Notes: generated from the sequence alone by a model not told the origin. Counted from the stretch's first letter, positions 8,719 to 18,724 are shown. The stretch: DNA of 64,000 nt from Caulobacter sp. UNC358MFTsu5.1 (GCF_000712075.1 NZ_JONW01000005.1:1121001-1185000), one strand, 5' to 3'. Made by a program: numbers and translations.

Positions 8719-9585
8719 TCAGGCCAGGGCGCGCTTGTAGAGCGCCAGCAGGTTGGCCCACGCCTTCTCGGCGGCGGGTTCGTTGTAGACGGCGCTGCCC
8801 TTGACGGTCCAACCGTGGGCCGCGCCCTCGAAGACCTCGACCTGGGCCGGGCGCTTGGCCTCGGCGAAGGCGGCCTTCAGCTTGTCCTTCACGGTCGGGT
8901 CCTGCTTGTCGTCATTGTCGGCGACCTCGATCAGGTACTCGGCGTGGGTCTTGGGGATCAGCAGGTGCGGGCTGGTCGGCTGGTCGGTGAACAGGCCGCC
9001 GCCGTGGAAGGTGGCCACCGCGCCGATGCGGTTCGGGACCGCCCCGGCGGTGCGGAACGAGAGCGGGCCACCCATGCAGTAGCCCTGGACGCCGGCCTTC
9101 TTGGCCTTGTTGGTCTGGGGCTGGGCGTCGAGGAAGGCCAGATAAGCGACGGCGTCGCGGTCGGTGCCCTCGGGCGTCACGGTGGCCCGCAGCGGGGTCA
9201 GCTTGGCGCGGTCGTCGGGCTTGGAGAAGTCGAAGGTCCCGTCGATCACCGGCGCCTTCTTGGCCCGGTAGTAGAGGTTGGGCACCAGCACCACATAGCC
9301 GGCCGCGGCCAGCCGCTTGCCCATGTCGCGGAACGCCGGACGCAGGCTCAGCACGTCGGGCCAGATCAGCACCGCCGGCCATTTGCCCTTGCCCTCGGGA
9401 TAGTAGAGGGCCGCGTCGGCCACGCCGTCGGGCGTCTTGATCTCGACGTCCTTCTCGACGACCGGGCTCTGCGCCCCGGCCGAGGTGGCGGCGACCCCGC
9501 CCAGGGCGGCGGCGGCCAGGCCGAAGGCGCGGCGCGACAGGCGGGGATCGTGGACCAGGCCGGGGTGGATATCGTCGTCACACAT
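8719..9585 (-). CDS. Tat-exported dienelactone hydrolase family protein
   Basis: 288 residues. A twin-arginine leader (LSRRAFGLAAAALGG, residues 17-30) precedes an alpha/beta hydrolase domain with a cysteine nucleophile in GVQGYCMGG (Cys170) and a histidine in GAAHGWT (His257), the dienelactone hydrolase arrangement. The family opens lactones or hydrolyses activated esters; the physiological substrate of exported members is usually unknown. It is separated from the alpha/beta hydrolase by about 150 bp, probably with its own promoter. Confidence 0.8.
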   Translation of the reverse strand: MCDDDIHPGLVHDPRLSRRAFGLAAAALGGVAATSAGAQSPVVEKDVEIKTPDGVADAALYYPEGKGKWPAVLIWPDVLSLRPAFRDMGKRLAAAGYVVLVPNLYYRAKKAPVIDGTFDFSKPDDRAKLTPLRATVTPEGTDRDAVAYLAFLDAQPQTNKAKKAGVQGYCMGGPLSFRTAGAVPNRIGAVATFHGGGLFTDQPTSPHLLIPKTHAEYLIEVADNDDKQDPTVKDKLKAAFAEAKRPAQVEVFEGAAHGWTVKGSAVYNEPAAEKAWANLLALYKRALA

Positions 9586-9724
9586 GCGAGCAGTCTCCGT
9601 CGGAGCGGGCGGGGATGGGGTGAACCCATTACCGCATGACCCAACACCAGAAATGTTTCAACGAGGAAACAACGTTCGACGAACCGGACCTGGCGCGCGA
9701 CCGACGACCCAGCCGGCCGGCGGA

Positions 9725-10069
9725 TCATCCGTGTTCGGCCAGGTCGAAGATGCGCGTCGCCGGCGTCCACTTCTCGCCCGGCGCCGCCCAGGGCAGGGTC
9801 TTCTGCAGGGCGCCCATCATCGCCTCCCAGGCCTGGACGTCCGGATCGGCGGCGTCCGCCGCGGCCTTGGCCTCCGGCGAGAAGTCCGGCCCGGTCTCCA
9901 TGATCATGAACAGCCGCGGACCGGTCAGCCAGATCTGCATCTCCAGTATGCCCGCCGCCCGGATCGAGCGGATCACCGCCTCGGGCGGCCCGCCGGGCGC
10001 GTGCCAGCGCCGGTAGGCGGCGATCGTCTCAGGGTCGTCGTGCAGGTCCAGCGCCAGGCAGTGCCGCAT
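9725..10069 (-). CDS. L-fucose/L-rhamnose mutarotase family protein
   Basis: 114 residues of the RhaM/DUF718 dimeric alpha-beta barrel fold: MRHCLALDLHDDPETIAAYRRWH opening, the GILEMQIWLTGPRLFMIME core and a WEAMMGALQ segment near the end. The family interconverts alpha and beta anomers of 6-deoxyhexoses so that the correct anomer reaches the next enzyme. The ATG at 10069 gives the family's usual start. It is divergent from the fucP-like permease, with a palindromic operator candidate in the gap, and probably feeds the sugar dehydrogenase of the adjacent cluster. Confidence 0.8.
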   Translation of the reverse strand: MRHCLALDLHDDPETIAAYRRWHAPGGPPEAVIRSIRAAGILEMQIWLTGPRLFMIMETGPDFSPEAKAAADAADPDVQAWEAMMGALQKTLPWAAPGEKWTPATRIFDLAEHG

Positions 10070-10117
10070 CCGGTGTTCCTTCCCTCGTGCCGTTTTGTTT
10101 TCATATTTGACGCGACA

Positions 10118-10131
10118 CATCACATGTGATG
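10118..10131. promoter_or_regulatory. 14-bp palindrome, candidate operator of the deoxysugar cluster
   Basis: CATCACATGTGATG is a perfect palindrome in the gap between the divergent mutarotase and FucP genes, 57 nt upstream of the FucP start. It is a likely site for the cluster regulator; the only regulator in the cluster is IclR-type, but its binding here is inferred. Confidence 0.5.
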
Positions 10132-10187
10132 CTTTTCGTTCCAGACAAACGGGAGCGGGTCAACCGCCCCCAAGGGAGGAACCCGCC

Positions 10188-11492
10188 TTGGACAACAGTC
10201 CCCCGCAACGGACGGCGCTGGCGCCGTTGATCCTGATCGTCGCCCTGTTCTTCCTGTGGGGGGTGGCCAACAATCTCAACGACGTCCTGATCCCGCATCT
10301 GAAAAAGGCCTTCTTCCTCAATGACCTGCAGTCGGGCCTGGTGCAGATGGCCTTCTATCTGGGCTATTTCTTCCTGGCCCTGCCGGCCAGCGTGGTGATG
10401 CGCCGTTGGGGCTACAAGGCCGCGGTGATCGTCGGCCTGCTGCTGTTCGGCCTGGGCGCCCTGCTGTTCTACCCCGCCGCCGAGGTCCGGCAGTATTCGT
10501 GGTTCCTGGCCGCCCTGTTCGTCCTGGCCTCGGGCCTGGCCTTCCTGGAGACCTCGGCCAATCCGTTGATCACCGTGCTGGGCGACCCGGCCAAGGCCGA
10601 GCAGCGCCTGAACTTCGCCCAAGCCTTCAATCCGCTGGGCTCGATCACCGCCGTGGTCGTGGGCCGCCAGTTCATCCTGTCCGGCGTCGAGCCGACCAAG
10701 GCGGAGTTCGCGGCCATGACGCCGGCCCAGCTGGACGCCTTCCAGACGGCCGAGGCCCATTCGACCCAGGTTCCCTATCTGGTCATCGCCGGGGTGGTGC
10801 TGGCCTGGGCGCTGCTGGTGGCCCTGACCAAGTTCCCGCACCAGGCCGGACGTCCCGATCCCGGCGAGACCGATGCCGGCCTGCCGGCCGCCCAGGCCAT
10901 CCCCGCCCTGCTGGCCCGGCCGCGCTTCCTGTTCGGGGTGGCGGCCCAGTTCTTCTATGTCGGCGCCCAGGTCGGGGTCTGGAGCTACATGATCCGCTAC
11001 GCCCAGCACGAAGTCCCGGGCATGGGCGAGAAGACGGCGGCGGCCTATCTGTCGTGGTCGCTGGTCGGCTTCATGGCCGGACGCTTCCTCGGCACGGCCG
11101 CCATGAGCCGGGTGCGCCCCGCCCTGCTGATGGGCCTGTTCGCGGCGGTCAATGTCGGCCTGACCCTGACGGCCGCCCTGGTCGGCGGCAAGACCGGCCT
11201 CCTGGCCCTAGCGGCCACCAGCGTCTTCATGTCGATCATGTTCCCCACCATCTTCGCCGGTTCGCTGAAGGGGCTGGGCCCGCTGACCAAGACCGGCTCG
11301 TCGTTCCTGGTGATGAGCATCATCGGCGGGGCGGTGCTGACAGCGGCCATGGGCGCCCTGTCGGACGCCAGCGCCATCAACTTCGCCATCCTGGTGCCCT
11401 GCGCCTGCTTCGCCGTGGTCGGACTGTTCGGCTTCACGGCCGGCCGCGCCACGCGCGAGGACCTCCGGACGGCCCCGGTGGGAGCCCACTAG
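10188..11492 (+). CDS. fucP: L-fucose:H+ symporter, FucP-like MFS
   Basis: 434 residues with about 12 transmembrane helices. The signature of the FHS (fucose-glucose-galactose) branch of MFS is clear: LFFLWGVANNLNDVLIPHLKKAF at the first helix, the NP element in SANPLITVLG, and QAFNPLGSITAVVVG. I chose the TTG at 10188 because AAGGGAGGA lies 9 nt upstream and the protein then starts just before the first helix; ATG/GTG alternatives further upstream have no ribosome-binding site. It is the first gene of a seven- to eight-gene plus-strand operon for sugar catabolism. Substrate (L-fucose versus a related sugar) is inferred from the neighbours. Confidence 0.85.
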   Translation: MDNSPPQRTALAPLILIVALFFLWGVANNLNDVLIPHLKKAFFLNDLQSGLVQMAFYLGYFFLALPASVVMRRWGYKAAVIVGLLLFGLGALLFYPAAEVRQYSWFLAALFVLASGLAFLETSANPLITVLGDPAKAEQRLNFAQAFNPLGSITAVVVGRQFILSGVEPTKAEFAAMTPAQLDAFQTAEAHSTQVPYLVIAGVVLAWALLVALTKFPHQAGRPDPGETDAGLPAAQAIPALLARPRFLFGVAAQFFYVGAQVGVWSYMIRYAQHEVPGMGEKTAAAYLSWSLVGFMAGRFLGTAAMSRVRPALLMGLFAAVNVGLTLTAALVGGKTGLLALAATSVFMSIMFPTIFAGSLKGLGPLTKTGSSFLVMSIIGGAVLTAAMGALSDASAINFAILVPCACFAVVGLFGFTAGRATREDLRTAPVGAH

Positions 11493-11495
11493 GCC

Positions 11496-12509
11496 ATGAT
11501 GGACGCCCTGGTCTGCGCCGCGCCCGGCGAACTGGTCCTGGAACGCCGCCCGATCCCCGATCGGGCGGCGGACGAGGTGCTGATCCGGGTGCGGCGCGTC
11601 GGGATCTGCGGCACCGACATGCACATCTTCCGGGGCGCCCAGCCGTTCCTGGCCTATCCCCGGGTCATGGGCCACGAGCTGTCCGGCGAGGTGGTCCAGG
11701 CGCCGGACGACAGCGGTCTGGCGCCGGGCGACCCGGTCTATGTCATGCCCTACATGTCGTGCGGGACCTGCGCCGCCTGCCGCAAGGCCAAGCCCAACTG
11801 CTGCATGAACATCCAGGTGCTGGGCGTCCATCGCGACGGCGGCATGGCGCAATACCTGGCCGTGCCCGCCGGCTTCGTCCGGAAGGCCGAGGGCGTGACC
11901 CTGGACGAGGCGGCGATGATCGAGTTCCTGGCCATCGGCGCCCACGCCGTGCGCCGGGCGGGGATCACGCCCGGCCAGTCGGTCCTGGTGGTCGGGACCG
12001 GCCCCATCGGCATCGCCGCGGCCCTGTTCGCCAAGCTGCAAGGCGGGGTCGTCACGGCGCTGGACGGCCGCCGCGACCGCCTGAAGTTTTGCCGGGATCA
12101 TCTGGATACGGATCATATCGTCGACCTGGGCGCCGACACGCCAAAGGTGCTGGCCGAACTGACCGGCGGCGACTTCTTCGACGTGGTGTTCGACGCCACC
12201 GGCGCGCCCAAGGCCATGGAGGCCGGCTTCGCCTATGTCGCCCACGGCGGGACCTATGTGCTGATCTCGGTGGTCGGGGCCGACATCACCTTCTCCGACC
12301 CCGAGTTCCACAAGCGCGAGACCACCCTGCTGGGCAGCCGCAACGCCACGCCCGAGGATTTCGACGCCGTGGTCGCGGCCATGCGGGCGGGCCGGGTCCC
12401 GACCAAGGCGCTCAACACCCACGCCGCCGCCCTGGCCCAGCTGCCGCAGGTGCTGCCCGGCTGGATGGAGCCGTCGGCGGGCGTCATCAAGGCGATCGTC
12501 GCATGCTGA
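11496..12509 (+). CDS. Zinc-dependent alcohol dehydrogenase, RspB/LgoD-like
   Basis: 337 residues of the medium-chain dehydrogenase family. Catalytic zinc ligands appear in GICGTDMH and GHELSGEV, structural zinc cysteines in SCGTCAACRKAKPNCC, and the NAD-binding VVGTGPIGIAAALFAK in the second half. Relatives oxidise sugar acids (L-galactonate, L-gulonate, L-idonate), so in this cluster it may act on an aldonate or on a keto-deoxy acid. It begins 3 nt after the permease stop, and its end overlaps the lactonase start by 7 nt, so translation is coupled. Confidence 0.8.
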   Translation: MMDALVCAAPGELVLERRPIPDRAADEVLIRVRRVGICGTDMHIFRGAQPFLAYPRVMGHELSGEVVQAPDDSGLAPGDPVYVMPYMSCGTCAACRKAKPNCCMNIQVLGVHRDGGMAQYLAVPAGFVRKAEGVTLDEAAMIEFLAIGAHAVRRAGITPGQSVLVVGTGPIGIAAALFAKLQGGVVTALDGRRDRLKFCRDHLDTDHIVDLGADTPKVLAELTGGDFFDVVFDATGAPKAMEAGFAYVAHGGTYVLISVVGADITFSDPEFHKRETTLLGSRNATPEDFDAVVAAMRAGRVPTKALNTHAAALAQLPQVLPGWMEPSAGVIKAIVAC

Positions 12510-13330
12510 TCGACGCCCACCAGCACTTCTGGCGCGTGGGTCGGAACGGCTTCTCCTGGCCGACGCCCGATCTCCTGGCCATCCACCGCGATTTCGGCCC
12601 GGCCGACCTGGCGGAGGTCGGCGCGCCCGTCGGCCTGACCGGGTCGGTGCTGGTGCAGTCCCAGGCCGACGACCGCGACACCGACTGGCTGCTGGACCTG
12701 GCCGCCGACGAACCGCTGGTGCTGGGCGTGGTGGGCTGGGCCGACCTGAAGGCGCCGGACGCCCCGGACCGCATCGCCGCCCTGGCCCGTCGCCCCAAGC
12801 TTCGCGGCCTGCGGCCGATGCTGCAGGACCTGGACGACGACGCCTGGATCGCGTCGCCGGACCTCGACCCCGCCCTGGACGCCATGGTCGCCCACGGTCT
12901 GTCGCTGGACGCCCTGGTCCTGACCCGCCACCTGCCGCACCTGCTGGACCTGGCCCGCCGCCGGCCCGACCTGGCGATCGTCGTCGACCACGGCGCCAAG
13001 CCGCCCATCGCGACCGGCGAAGACGCCGAGGCCTGGGAACGCGGGATCGACGCCCTGGCCGAGCTGCCGCAGGTGTTCTGCAAGCTGTCGGGCCTGCTGA
13101 CCGAGGCCGGGCCGGCGCAGCCGACCGACGCCCTGGCGCCCTATGTCCGCCGGCTGGTCACGGCGTTCGGCCCCGAGCGCCTGATGTGGGGCAGCGACTG
13201 GCCGGTGCTGGACCTGGCCGGCGATTACGGCGGCTGGCTGGCCCTGGCGAAGGCGCTGAGCGGCCTGACCGATCCGGCCGATCTGGCGGCCCTGTTCGGC
13301 GGGACATGCCGCCGCTTCTATCGGATATAG
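12503..13330 (+). CDS. Amidohydrolase, probable L-fucono-lactonase
   Basis: 275 residues, metal-dependent TIM-barrel hydrolase of COG3618. The metal-binding IDAHQHFW opens the protein, VVDHGAKPP lies mid-protein, and LMWGSDWPV near the end carries the last metal-ligand aspartate. Characterised members hydrolyse L-fuconolactone, L-rhamnonolactone or galactono-lactone to the open acid. It follows the dehydrogenase with overlapping codons and fits step two of a non-phosphorylative pathway. Confidence 0.8.
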   Translation: MLIDAHQHFWRVGRNGFSWPTPDLLAIHRDFGPADLAEVGAPVGLTGSVLVQSQADDRDTDWLLDLAADEPLVLGVVGWADLKAPDAPDRIAALARRPKLRGLRPMLQDLDDDAWIASPDLDPALDAMVAHGLSLDALVLTRHLPHLLDLARRRPDLAIVVDHGAKPPIATGEDAEAWERGIDALAELPQVFCKLSGLLTEAGPAQPTDALAPYVRRLVTAFGPERLMWGSDWPVLDLAGDYGGWLALAKALSGLTDPADLAALFGGTCRRFYRI

Positions 13331-13334
13331 GGCC

Positions 13335-14105
13335 ATGGCCGAGTCCGAAGACACCCTCTCCAAATACCGCGCCCCCGCCCTGGAAAAGGGCCTGGACGTC
13401 CTCGAGCTGCTGGCGGCGCGGGGCGGGCCCCTGGGCATGGTCCAGATCGCCGCGGCGCTGAACCGCTCGGTCAGCGAGCTGTTCCGCATGGTCCAGGTGC
13501 TGCAGCACCGGGGCTACATCGCCGACACCCCGACCGGCGAAGGCCTGGTCCTGACCGACAAGCTGTTCTCGCTGGGCATGGCCCGGGCCCCGACCCGGAC
13601 CGTGCTGGAGGCCGCCCTGCCGGTGATGCGGCGGCTGTCCGACGCCATCGGCCAGTCCTGCCACCTGGCGGTGGCCAGCGCCGACCAGATGGTGGTGGTG
13701 GCGCGGATCGAGGCCCCCGGCAACCAGGGCTTCTCGGTGCGGGTCGGCTACCACCGGGCCATCGTCGAGGCGACCTCGGGCCTGGTGCTCTACGCCTTCC
13801 AGCCCGAGCCCGTGCGGGCCGAGTGGCGCGCGCGGCTGGAGCCGACCGTCGCCCCGACCGCCTGGTCCGGTTTCGAGGCGCGGGCCAAGAAGGCCCGGGC
13901 CGACCGGCACGTCCTGGCGCCCAGCGACGTGACCCGGCTGGTGCTCGACCTGTCCGCGCCGATCTTCGGGCCCGACGGCGTCGCCGCGGCCCTGACCTCG
14001 CCCTATGTCGAGACGCCCACGTCCCTCTCGGTGCCCGACACCATCGCGGCCATCAAGGCGGCCGCCGACGAGATTTCCGTCGAGCTCGGAGGCCCGACCC
14101 CGTGA
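13335..14105 (+). CDS. IclR family transcriptional regulator
   Basis: 256 residues: N-terminal winged helix-turn-helix (LEKGLDVLELLAARGGPLGMVQIAAALNRSVSELFRMVQVL), then a GAF-like effector domain (SCHLAVASADQMVVVARIEAPGNQGFSVRVGYH). It sits inside the catabolic operon, 4 nt after the lactonase gene, and its stop overlaps the next start (GTGA). Being embedded in the operon, it probably senses a pathway intermediate and represses or activates the divergent promoter at about 10.1 kb. Confidence 0.85.
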   Translation: MAESEDTLSKYRAPALEKGLDVLELLAARGGPLGMVQIAAALNRSVSELFRMVQVLQHRGYIADTPTGEGLVLTDKLFSLGMARAPTRTVLEAALPVMRRLSDAIGQSCHLAVASADQMVVVARIEAPGNQGFSVRVGYHRAIVEATSGLVLYAFQPEPVRAEWRARLEPTVAPTAWSGFEARAKKARADRHVLAPSDVTRLVLDLSAPIFGPDGVAAALTSPYVETPTSLSVPDTIAAIKAAADEISVELGGPTP

Positions 14106-15139
14106 ACCTGGCCGATCCCCTGCCTGTTTCCCGCGACCGCCCGGCCAACCGGCTGGGCCTGCCGCCGCTGGGCTTCGGGGCCGCTGGGATCGGCAACCTC
14201 TACGCCGCCGTGAGCGACGCGGCGGCGCGCGAGGCGGTCGAGGCCGCCCTAGCCGCGGGCCTGACCTATTTCGACACCGCCCCGCACTACGGCTTCGGCC
14301 TCAGCGAGACTCGCCTGGGCGCCATCCTGCCGCCGACGGCCAAGGTCTCGACGAAGGTCGGCCGGCTGCTGCGTCCCGCGCCCGAGGCCGACCCGGCGGC
14401 CGAGCGCCACGGCTTCGTCGCCGCCGCGCCGTTCGAGCCGGTGTTCGACTATTCCTACGACGGTGTCATGCGGTCGTTCGAGGCCAGCCTGAAACGCCTG
14501 AAGCGCGACCGCGTCGAGGTGCTGCTGGCCCACGACCTGGGCCCGGTCACCCACGGCGCCGACGACGCCATGCGGCGACGCCAGTTCTTCGAGGGCGGCT
14601 ACAAGGCCATGCGGGCCTTGCGCGACGGTGGGGCGACGGACGCCATCGGCCTGGGCGTCAACGAGTGGGAGATCTGCGACGCGGCCCTGGACGAGGGCGA
14701 TTTCGACGTCTTCCTGCTGGCCGGCCGCTACACCCTGCTGGAGCAGACGGCGCTGGACCGCTTCCTGCCGCGCTGCGCGGCCCGGAACGTGTCGATCATC
14801 GTCGGCGGCCCCTTCAATTCCGGCGTCCTGGTCGAGGGCGTCAAGGCGGGCGCCCACTACGACTACGGCCCGGCCTCGGCCCAGGTGCTGGATCGGGTCC
14901 GCCGGCTGGAGGCGGTCTGCCGGGCCCACGCCACGCCCCTGGCGGCGGCGGCCCTGCAATTCCCGTCGGCCCATTCCCAGGTGGTCAGCGTCATCCCGGG
15001 CCTCTCCAGCCCGGACCAGGTGCGCCAGGCCCTGGCTTGGGCCGGCCACGCCATTCCCGACGCCCTGTGGGACGATCTCCGCGGCGAGGGCCTGCTGCAT
15101 CCCGACGCGCCGACGCCCCGCGCGGCGGGGAAGGCTTGA
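14102..15139 (+). CDS. Aldo/keto reductase, probable L-fucose (D-threo-aldose) 1-dehydrogenase
   Basis: 345 residues, NAD(P)-dependent TIM-barrel oxidoreductase. LPPLGFGAAGIGNLY opens the domain, FDTAPHYGFGLSETRLG carries the active-site Asp and Tyr, KVSTKVGRLL the lysine, and VEVLLAHDLG the histidine strand. This branch (pyridoxal 4-dehydrogenase / D-threo-aldose 1-dehydrogenase) oxidises L-fucose and relatives at C1 to the lactone, the first step of the pathway. The GTG start at 14102 overlaps the IclR stop by 4 nt, implying coupling. Confidence 0.8.
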   Translation: MNLADPLPVSRDRPANRLGLPPLGFGAAGIGNLYAAVSDAAAREAVEAALAAGLTYFDTAPHYGFGLSETRLGAILPPTAKVSTKVGRLLRPAPEADPAAERHGFVAAAPFEPVFDYSYDGVMRSFEASLKRLKRDRVEVLLAHDLGPVTHGADDAMRRRQFFEGGYKAMRALRDGGATDAIGLGVNEWEICDAALDEGDFDVFLLAGRYTLLEQTALDRFLPRCAARNVSIIVGGPFNSGVLVEGVKAGAHYDYGPASAQVLDRVRRLEAVCRAHATPLAAAALQFPSAHSQVVSVIPGLSSPDQVRQALAWAGHAIPDALWDDLRGEGLLHPDAPTPRAAGKA

Positions 15140-15149
15140 GAAGGTTTCG

Positions 15150-15446
15150 ATGAGTCTGATCCTGCTGCATCCCGACGACAATGTGCTGGTGCTGAGCGCG
15201 CCGGTCCGCGCCGGCCAGGTCCTGACCATCGACGGCCAGGCGGTGACCGCCGGGACCGACGTCGGGGTCGGGCACAAGCTGGCCCGCCGTGCCCTGGCGG
15301 TCGGCGACAAGGTGCTGAAATACGGCGCGCCCATCGGCTCGATCACCGCCCCCGTGGCCGCCGGCGGCCACGTCCACCTGCACAACATGAAGAGCGACTA
15401 CATCGCCAGCCACACCCGGCAGGCGACGGGTTCGGAAGGACATTGA
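15150..15446 (+). CDS. UxaA-type dehydratase small subunit (SAF domain)
   Basis: 98 residues equal to the N-terminal SAF domain of altronate/galactarate dehydratases: ILLHPDDNVLVLS, VTAGTDVGVGHKLARRALAVGDKVLKYG and HVHLHNMKSDY are the conserved parts. Alone it is too short to be a full enzyme and is completed by the next gene. Start at ATG 15150 with GAAGG upstream. A separate small subunit is known for sugar-acid dehydratases, including the Campylobacter jejuni fucose locus as I recall it. Confidence 0.8.
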   Translation: MSLILLHPDDNVLVLSAPVRAGQVLTIDGQAVTAGTDVGVGHKLARRALAVGDKVLKYGAPIGSITAPVAAGGHVHLHNMKSDYIASHTRQATGSEGH

Positions 15447-15448
15447 CC

Positions 15449-16660
15449 ATGACCCAGACGCTGCAAGGCTATCTGCGGTCGGACGGCCGCAAGGGCATCC
15501 GCAACGTGGTGGCCGTGGCCTATCTGGTCGAATGCGCCCACCACGTGGCCCGCGCGATCGTCACCCGGAGCGACGACGCCGACGTCCACCTGATCGGCTT
15601 TCCCGGCTGCTATCCCAACGCCTATGCGCTGAAGGTCATGCAGGCGATCACCACCCATCCGAATGTCGGCGGGGTGCTGCTGATCTCGCTGGGCTGCGAG
15701 AGCTTCAACCGCGAGCAGCTGCGCGCGACCATCGAGGCCAGCGGCCGTCCGGTCGAGACCCTGGTGATCCAGGAGAGCGGCGGCACCGCGAGCACGATCG
15801 CCAAGGGCCTGGAGGCGGTGGCGCGCCTGCGGGCCATCGCCGCCGAGACGCCGACGGCGCCCATGGCGGTCTCGGAGCTGGTGATCGGCACGATCTGCGG
15901 CGGCTCGGACGGCACCAGCGGCATCACCGCCAACCCCGCCGTCGGCCGCGCCTTCGACCGCCTGGGGGCGGCGGGGGCGGCCTGCGTGTTCGAGGAGACC
16001 GGCGAGCTGGTCGGCTGCGAGCGGATCATGGCCGACCGGGCGATCACGCCGGAACTGGGCCTGGAGCTGGAGCGCAGCGTCCAGAAGGCCGAGGCCTACT
16101 ACACCGTCATGGGTTACGGCAGCTTCGCGCCCGGCAACGCCGAGGGCGGGCTGACCACCCAGGAAGAAAAATCGATGGGGGCCTATTCCAAGTCCGGATC
16201 GGCGCCGATCGTCGGGATCCTCAAACCCGGCGACCTGCCGCCCAGCGGCGGGCTCTACCTGCTGGACGTGGTGCCCGACGGCGAGCCGCGCTTCGGCTTC
16301 CCCAACATCTCGGACAACGCCGAGATCGTCGAGCTGATCGCCTGCGGCGCCCACCTGACCCTGTTCACCACCGGCCGCGGATCGGTGGTCGGCTCGGCGA
16401 TCTCGCCGGTGATCAAGGTCTGCGCCAATCCCGAGACCTACCGCAAGCTGGCCGGCGACATGGACGTCGACGCCGGGCGGATCATGGAGGGGCGCGGCAC
16501 GCTGGACGAGGTCGGGACCGAGATCCACGACCTGGTGCTGGCCGTGGCCGGCGGCCGGCGCACCGTCTCCGAAGCGCTGGGCCACCAGGAATTCATCCTC
16601 ACCTACAAGGCCTTCGACCCGATCGGTCCGGCCTGCCTGCCGCTGCGGCGGACCAGTTAG
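15449..16660 (+). CDS. UxaA-type dehydratase large subunit, probable L-fuconate dehydratase
   Basis: 403 residues equal to the catalytic C-terminal part of altronate/galactarate dehydratase: FPGCYPNAYALKVMQAI, LISLGCESFN, CGGSDGTSGITANPAVGRAFDRL, FTTGRGSVVGSAISPVIKVC. The conserved cysteines (GC, GCES, CGGSD) are likely Fe ligands. The ATG at 15449 lies just after the small-subunit stop at 15446. Together the two proteins would dehydrate a six-carbon aldonate to a 2-keto-3-deoxy acid. The substrate L-fuconate is inferred from the cluster; no enolase-family dehydratase is present. Confidence 0.8.
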   Translation: MTQTLQGYLRSDGRKGIRNVVAVAYLVECAHHVARAIVTRSDDADVHLIGFPGCYPNAYALKVMQAITTHPNVGGVLLISLGCESFNREQLRATIEASGRPVETLVIQESGGTASTIAKGLEAVARLRAIAAETPTAPMAVSELVIGTICGGSDGTSGITANPAVGRAFDRLGAAGAACVFEETGELVGCERIMADRAITPELGLELERSVQKAEAYYTVMGYGSFAPGNAEGGLTTQEEKSMGAYSKSGSAPIVGILKPGDLPPSGGLYLLDVVPDGEPRFGFPNISDNAEIVELIACGAHLTLFTTGRGSVVGSAISPVIKVCANPETYRKLAGDMDVDAGRIMEGRGTLDEVGTEIHDLVLAVAGGRRTVSEALGHQEFILTYKAFDPIGPACLPLRRTS

Positions 16661-17612
<952 letters not shown>

Positions 17613-18331
17613 GGCTACAGATCTTCTTCTGTCTCTGGAGATTGGTCTTCAGCGCCGCACGCCCCCGTTTGAGGAGCGACCGCACCGCCTGTTCCGAGCA
17701 GTCCAGGACGTCGGCGATTCTACCAACGTCCAGCTCCTCGAAATAGAACATAGTCAGGGCCTGGTTCTGGGCGGCCGGCAGGCGTTCCAGGGCCAGGCGC
17801 AGGCCCTTGGCGCTTTCCATCCGTTCCAGACGGACATGAGCGTCTTCCGGGGCGTCCTCGGGCCGCGCCACGCGCTGGTCGGCGTCGGCCAGGCGGGCGA
17901 TCACCTCCTGCGGCTCGGGCGAGGCCTGGGAGACGCCGCGTAGCGAACGACGCCGGTCGATGGCCTTGTTGACCGCCACCCGGTGCAGCCAGGTCGAGAA
18001 CCGCGCCTCGGGCCGCCAGTCCAGCCGCGCCCGCCACACCGCCACGAACACCTCCTGGGCGACGTCCTCTGCCTCGTGCACGTCGCCCAGCACGTTCAGC
18101 GCCAGCCGCCGCACCAGCCGCATGTGGCGCTCGACCAGCAGGCGGAACGCGCCCGGCTCGTCGCCGGCGCAGGCCAGGAACAGATCCTCGTCCGAGCGAT
18201 CGTCGGGAAGAATGTTGTTCGTCGAACCAGGCATTGTTTCGGTCCAATCCAGAGCTTGTCTGAAAATAGGACAGGCAAAACAGGGGCCACATTTCGAATA
18301 ACTGCGTTAGTAAAATGGCCGGATATTTGGC

Positions 18332-18346
18332 GGCAATATTATTGCC
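18332..18346. promoter_or_regulatory. AT-rich 15-bp palindrome upstream of the sigma gene
   Basis: GGCAATATTATTGCC has 7-bp perfect arms around one base. It sits just after the fliS stop and about 100 bp upstream of the sigma factor start, in locally AT-rich DNA. Operator or weak terminator are both possible. Confidence 0.3.
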
Positions 18347-18349
18347 TTA

Positions 18350-18724
18350 CTATTGTTTCCCTCTGAGACATTTGCAAAACGGTTGAAGCAGGTCCAGCAT
18401 TTTTTGATACAGAGGCGACATACTGCTTCGGCGAGAGGCCTCGGTGAGCGTTTCCAGCAAGGAACGGTAAAACCGGCGAAGCATCGCGCCGTCCTGTCCG
18501 GCGGCCGAAAAATCCAGGCTGGTCGACAGCACCATCAGGATCTGGGTCGCGCGGGCGGCGTGACGGCACATTTGATCCAGCGCCCCGGCCTCGTGGGCCG
18601 ATTTTGCCGAGGCGATCGCGCGGTGCAGCTCCTCGTGCACGGCGGCGAGCACGTCGCGCGGGTTCTGGTTGAGATTGCGCGCGGCCGCGTAGGCCCCGAG
18701 GGCTCTTGCGTTAGTCGTCGTCAT
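18350..18724 (-). CDS. fliS: Flagellar export chaperone FliS
   Basis: 124 residues, all-helical. The pattern ALGAYAAARNLNQNPRDVLAAVHEELHRAI, the central ARATQILMVLSTSLDF and FYRSLLETLTEA correspond to the FliS helices that hold unfolded flagellin before export. It overlaps the fliD 3' end by 14 nt and follows flagellin and fliD, the classical gene order. The family is divergent, so the call rests on helix pattern plus position. Confidence 0.75.
   Translation of the reverse strand: MTTTNARALGAYAAARNLNQNPRDVLAAVHEELHRAIASAKSAHEAGALDQMCRHAARATQILMVLSTSLDFSAAGQDGAMLRRFYRSLLETLTEASRRSSMSPLYQKMLDLLQPFCKCLRGKQ

Noticed and set aside
10406..12502. Very long open frame continuous with the lactonase frame
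   Set aside because: It runs through fucP and the Zn-dehydrogenase in another frame; its Arg/Gly/Pro-rich translation is a high-GC shadow. Only the part from 12503 is a real gene.
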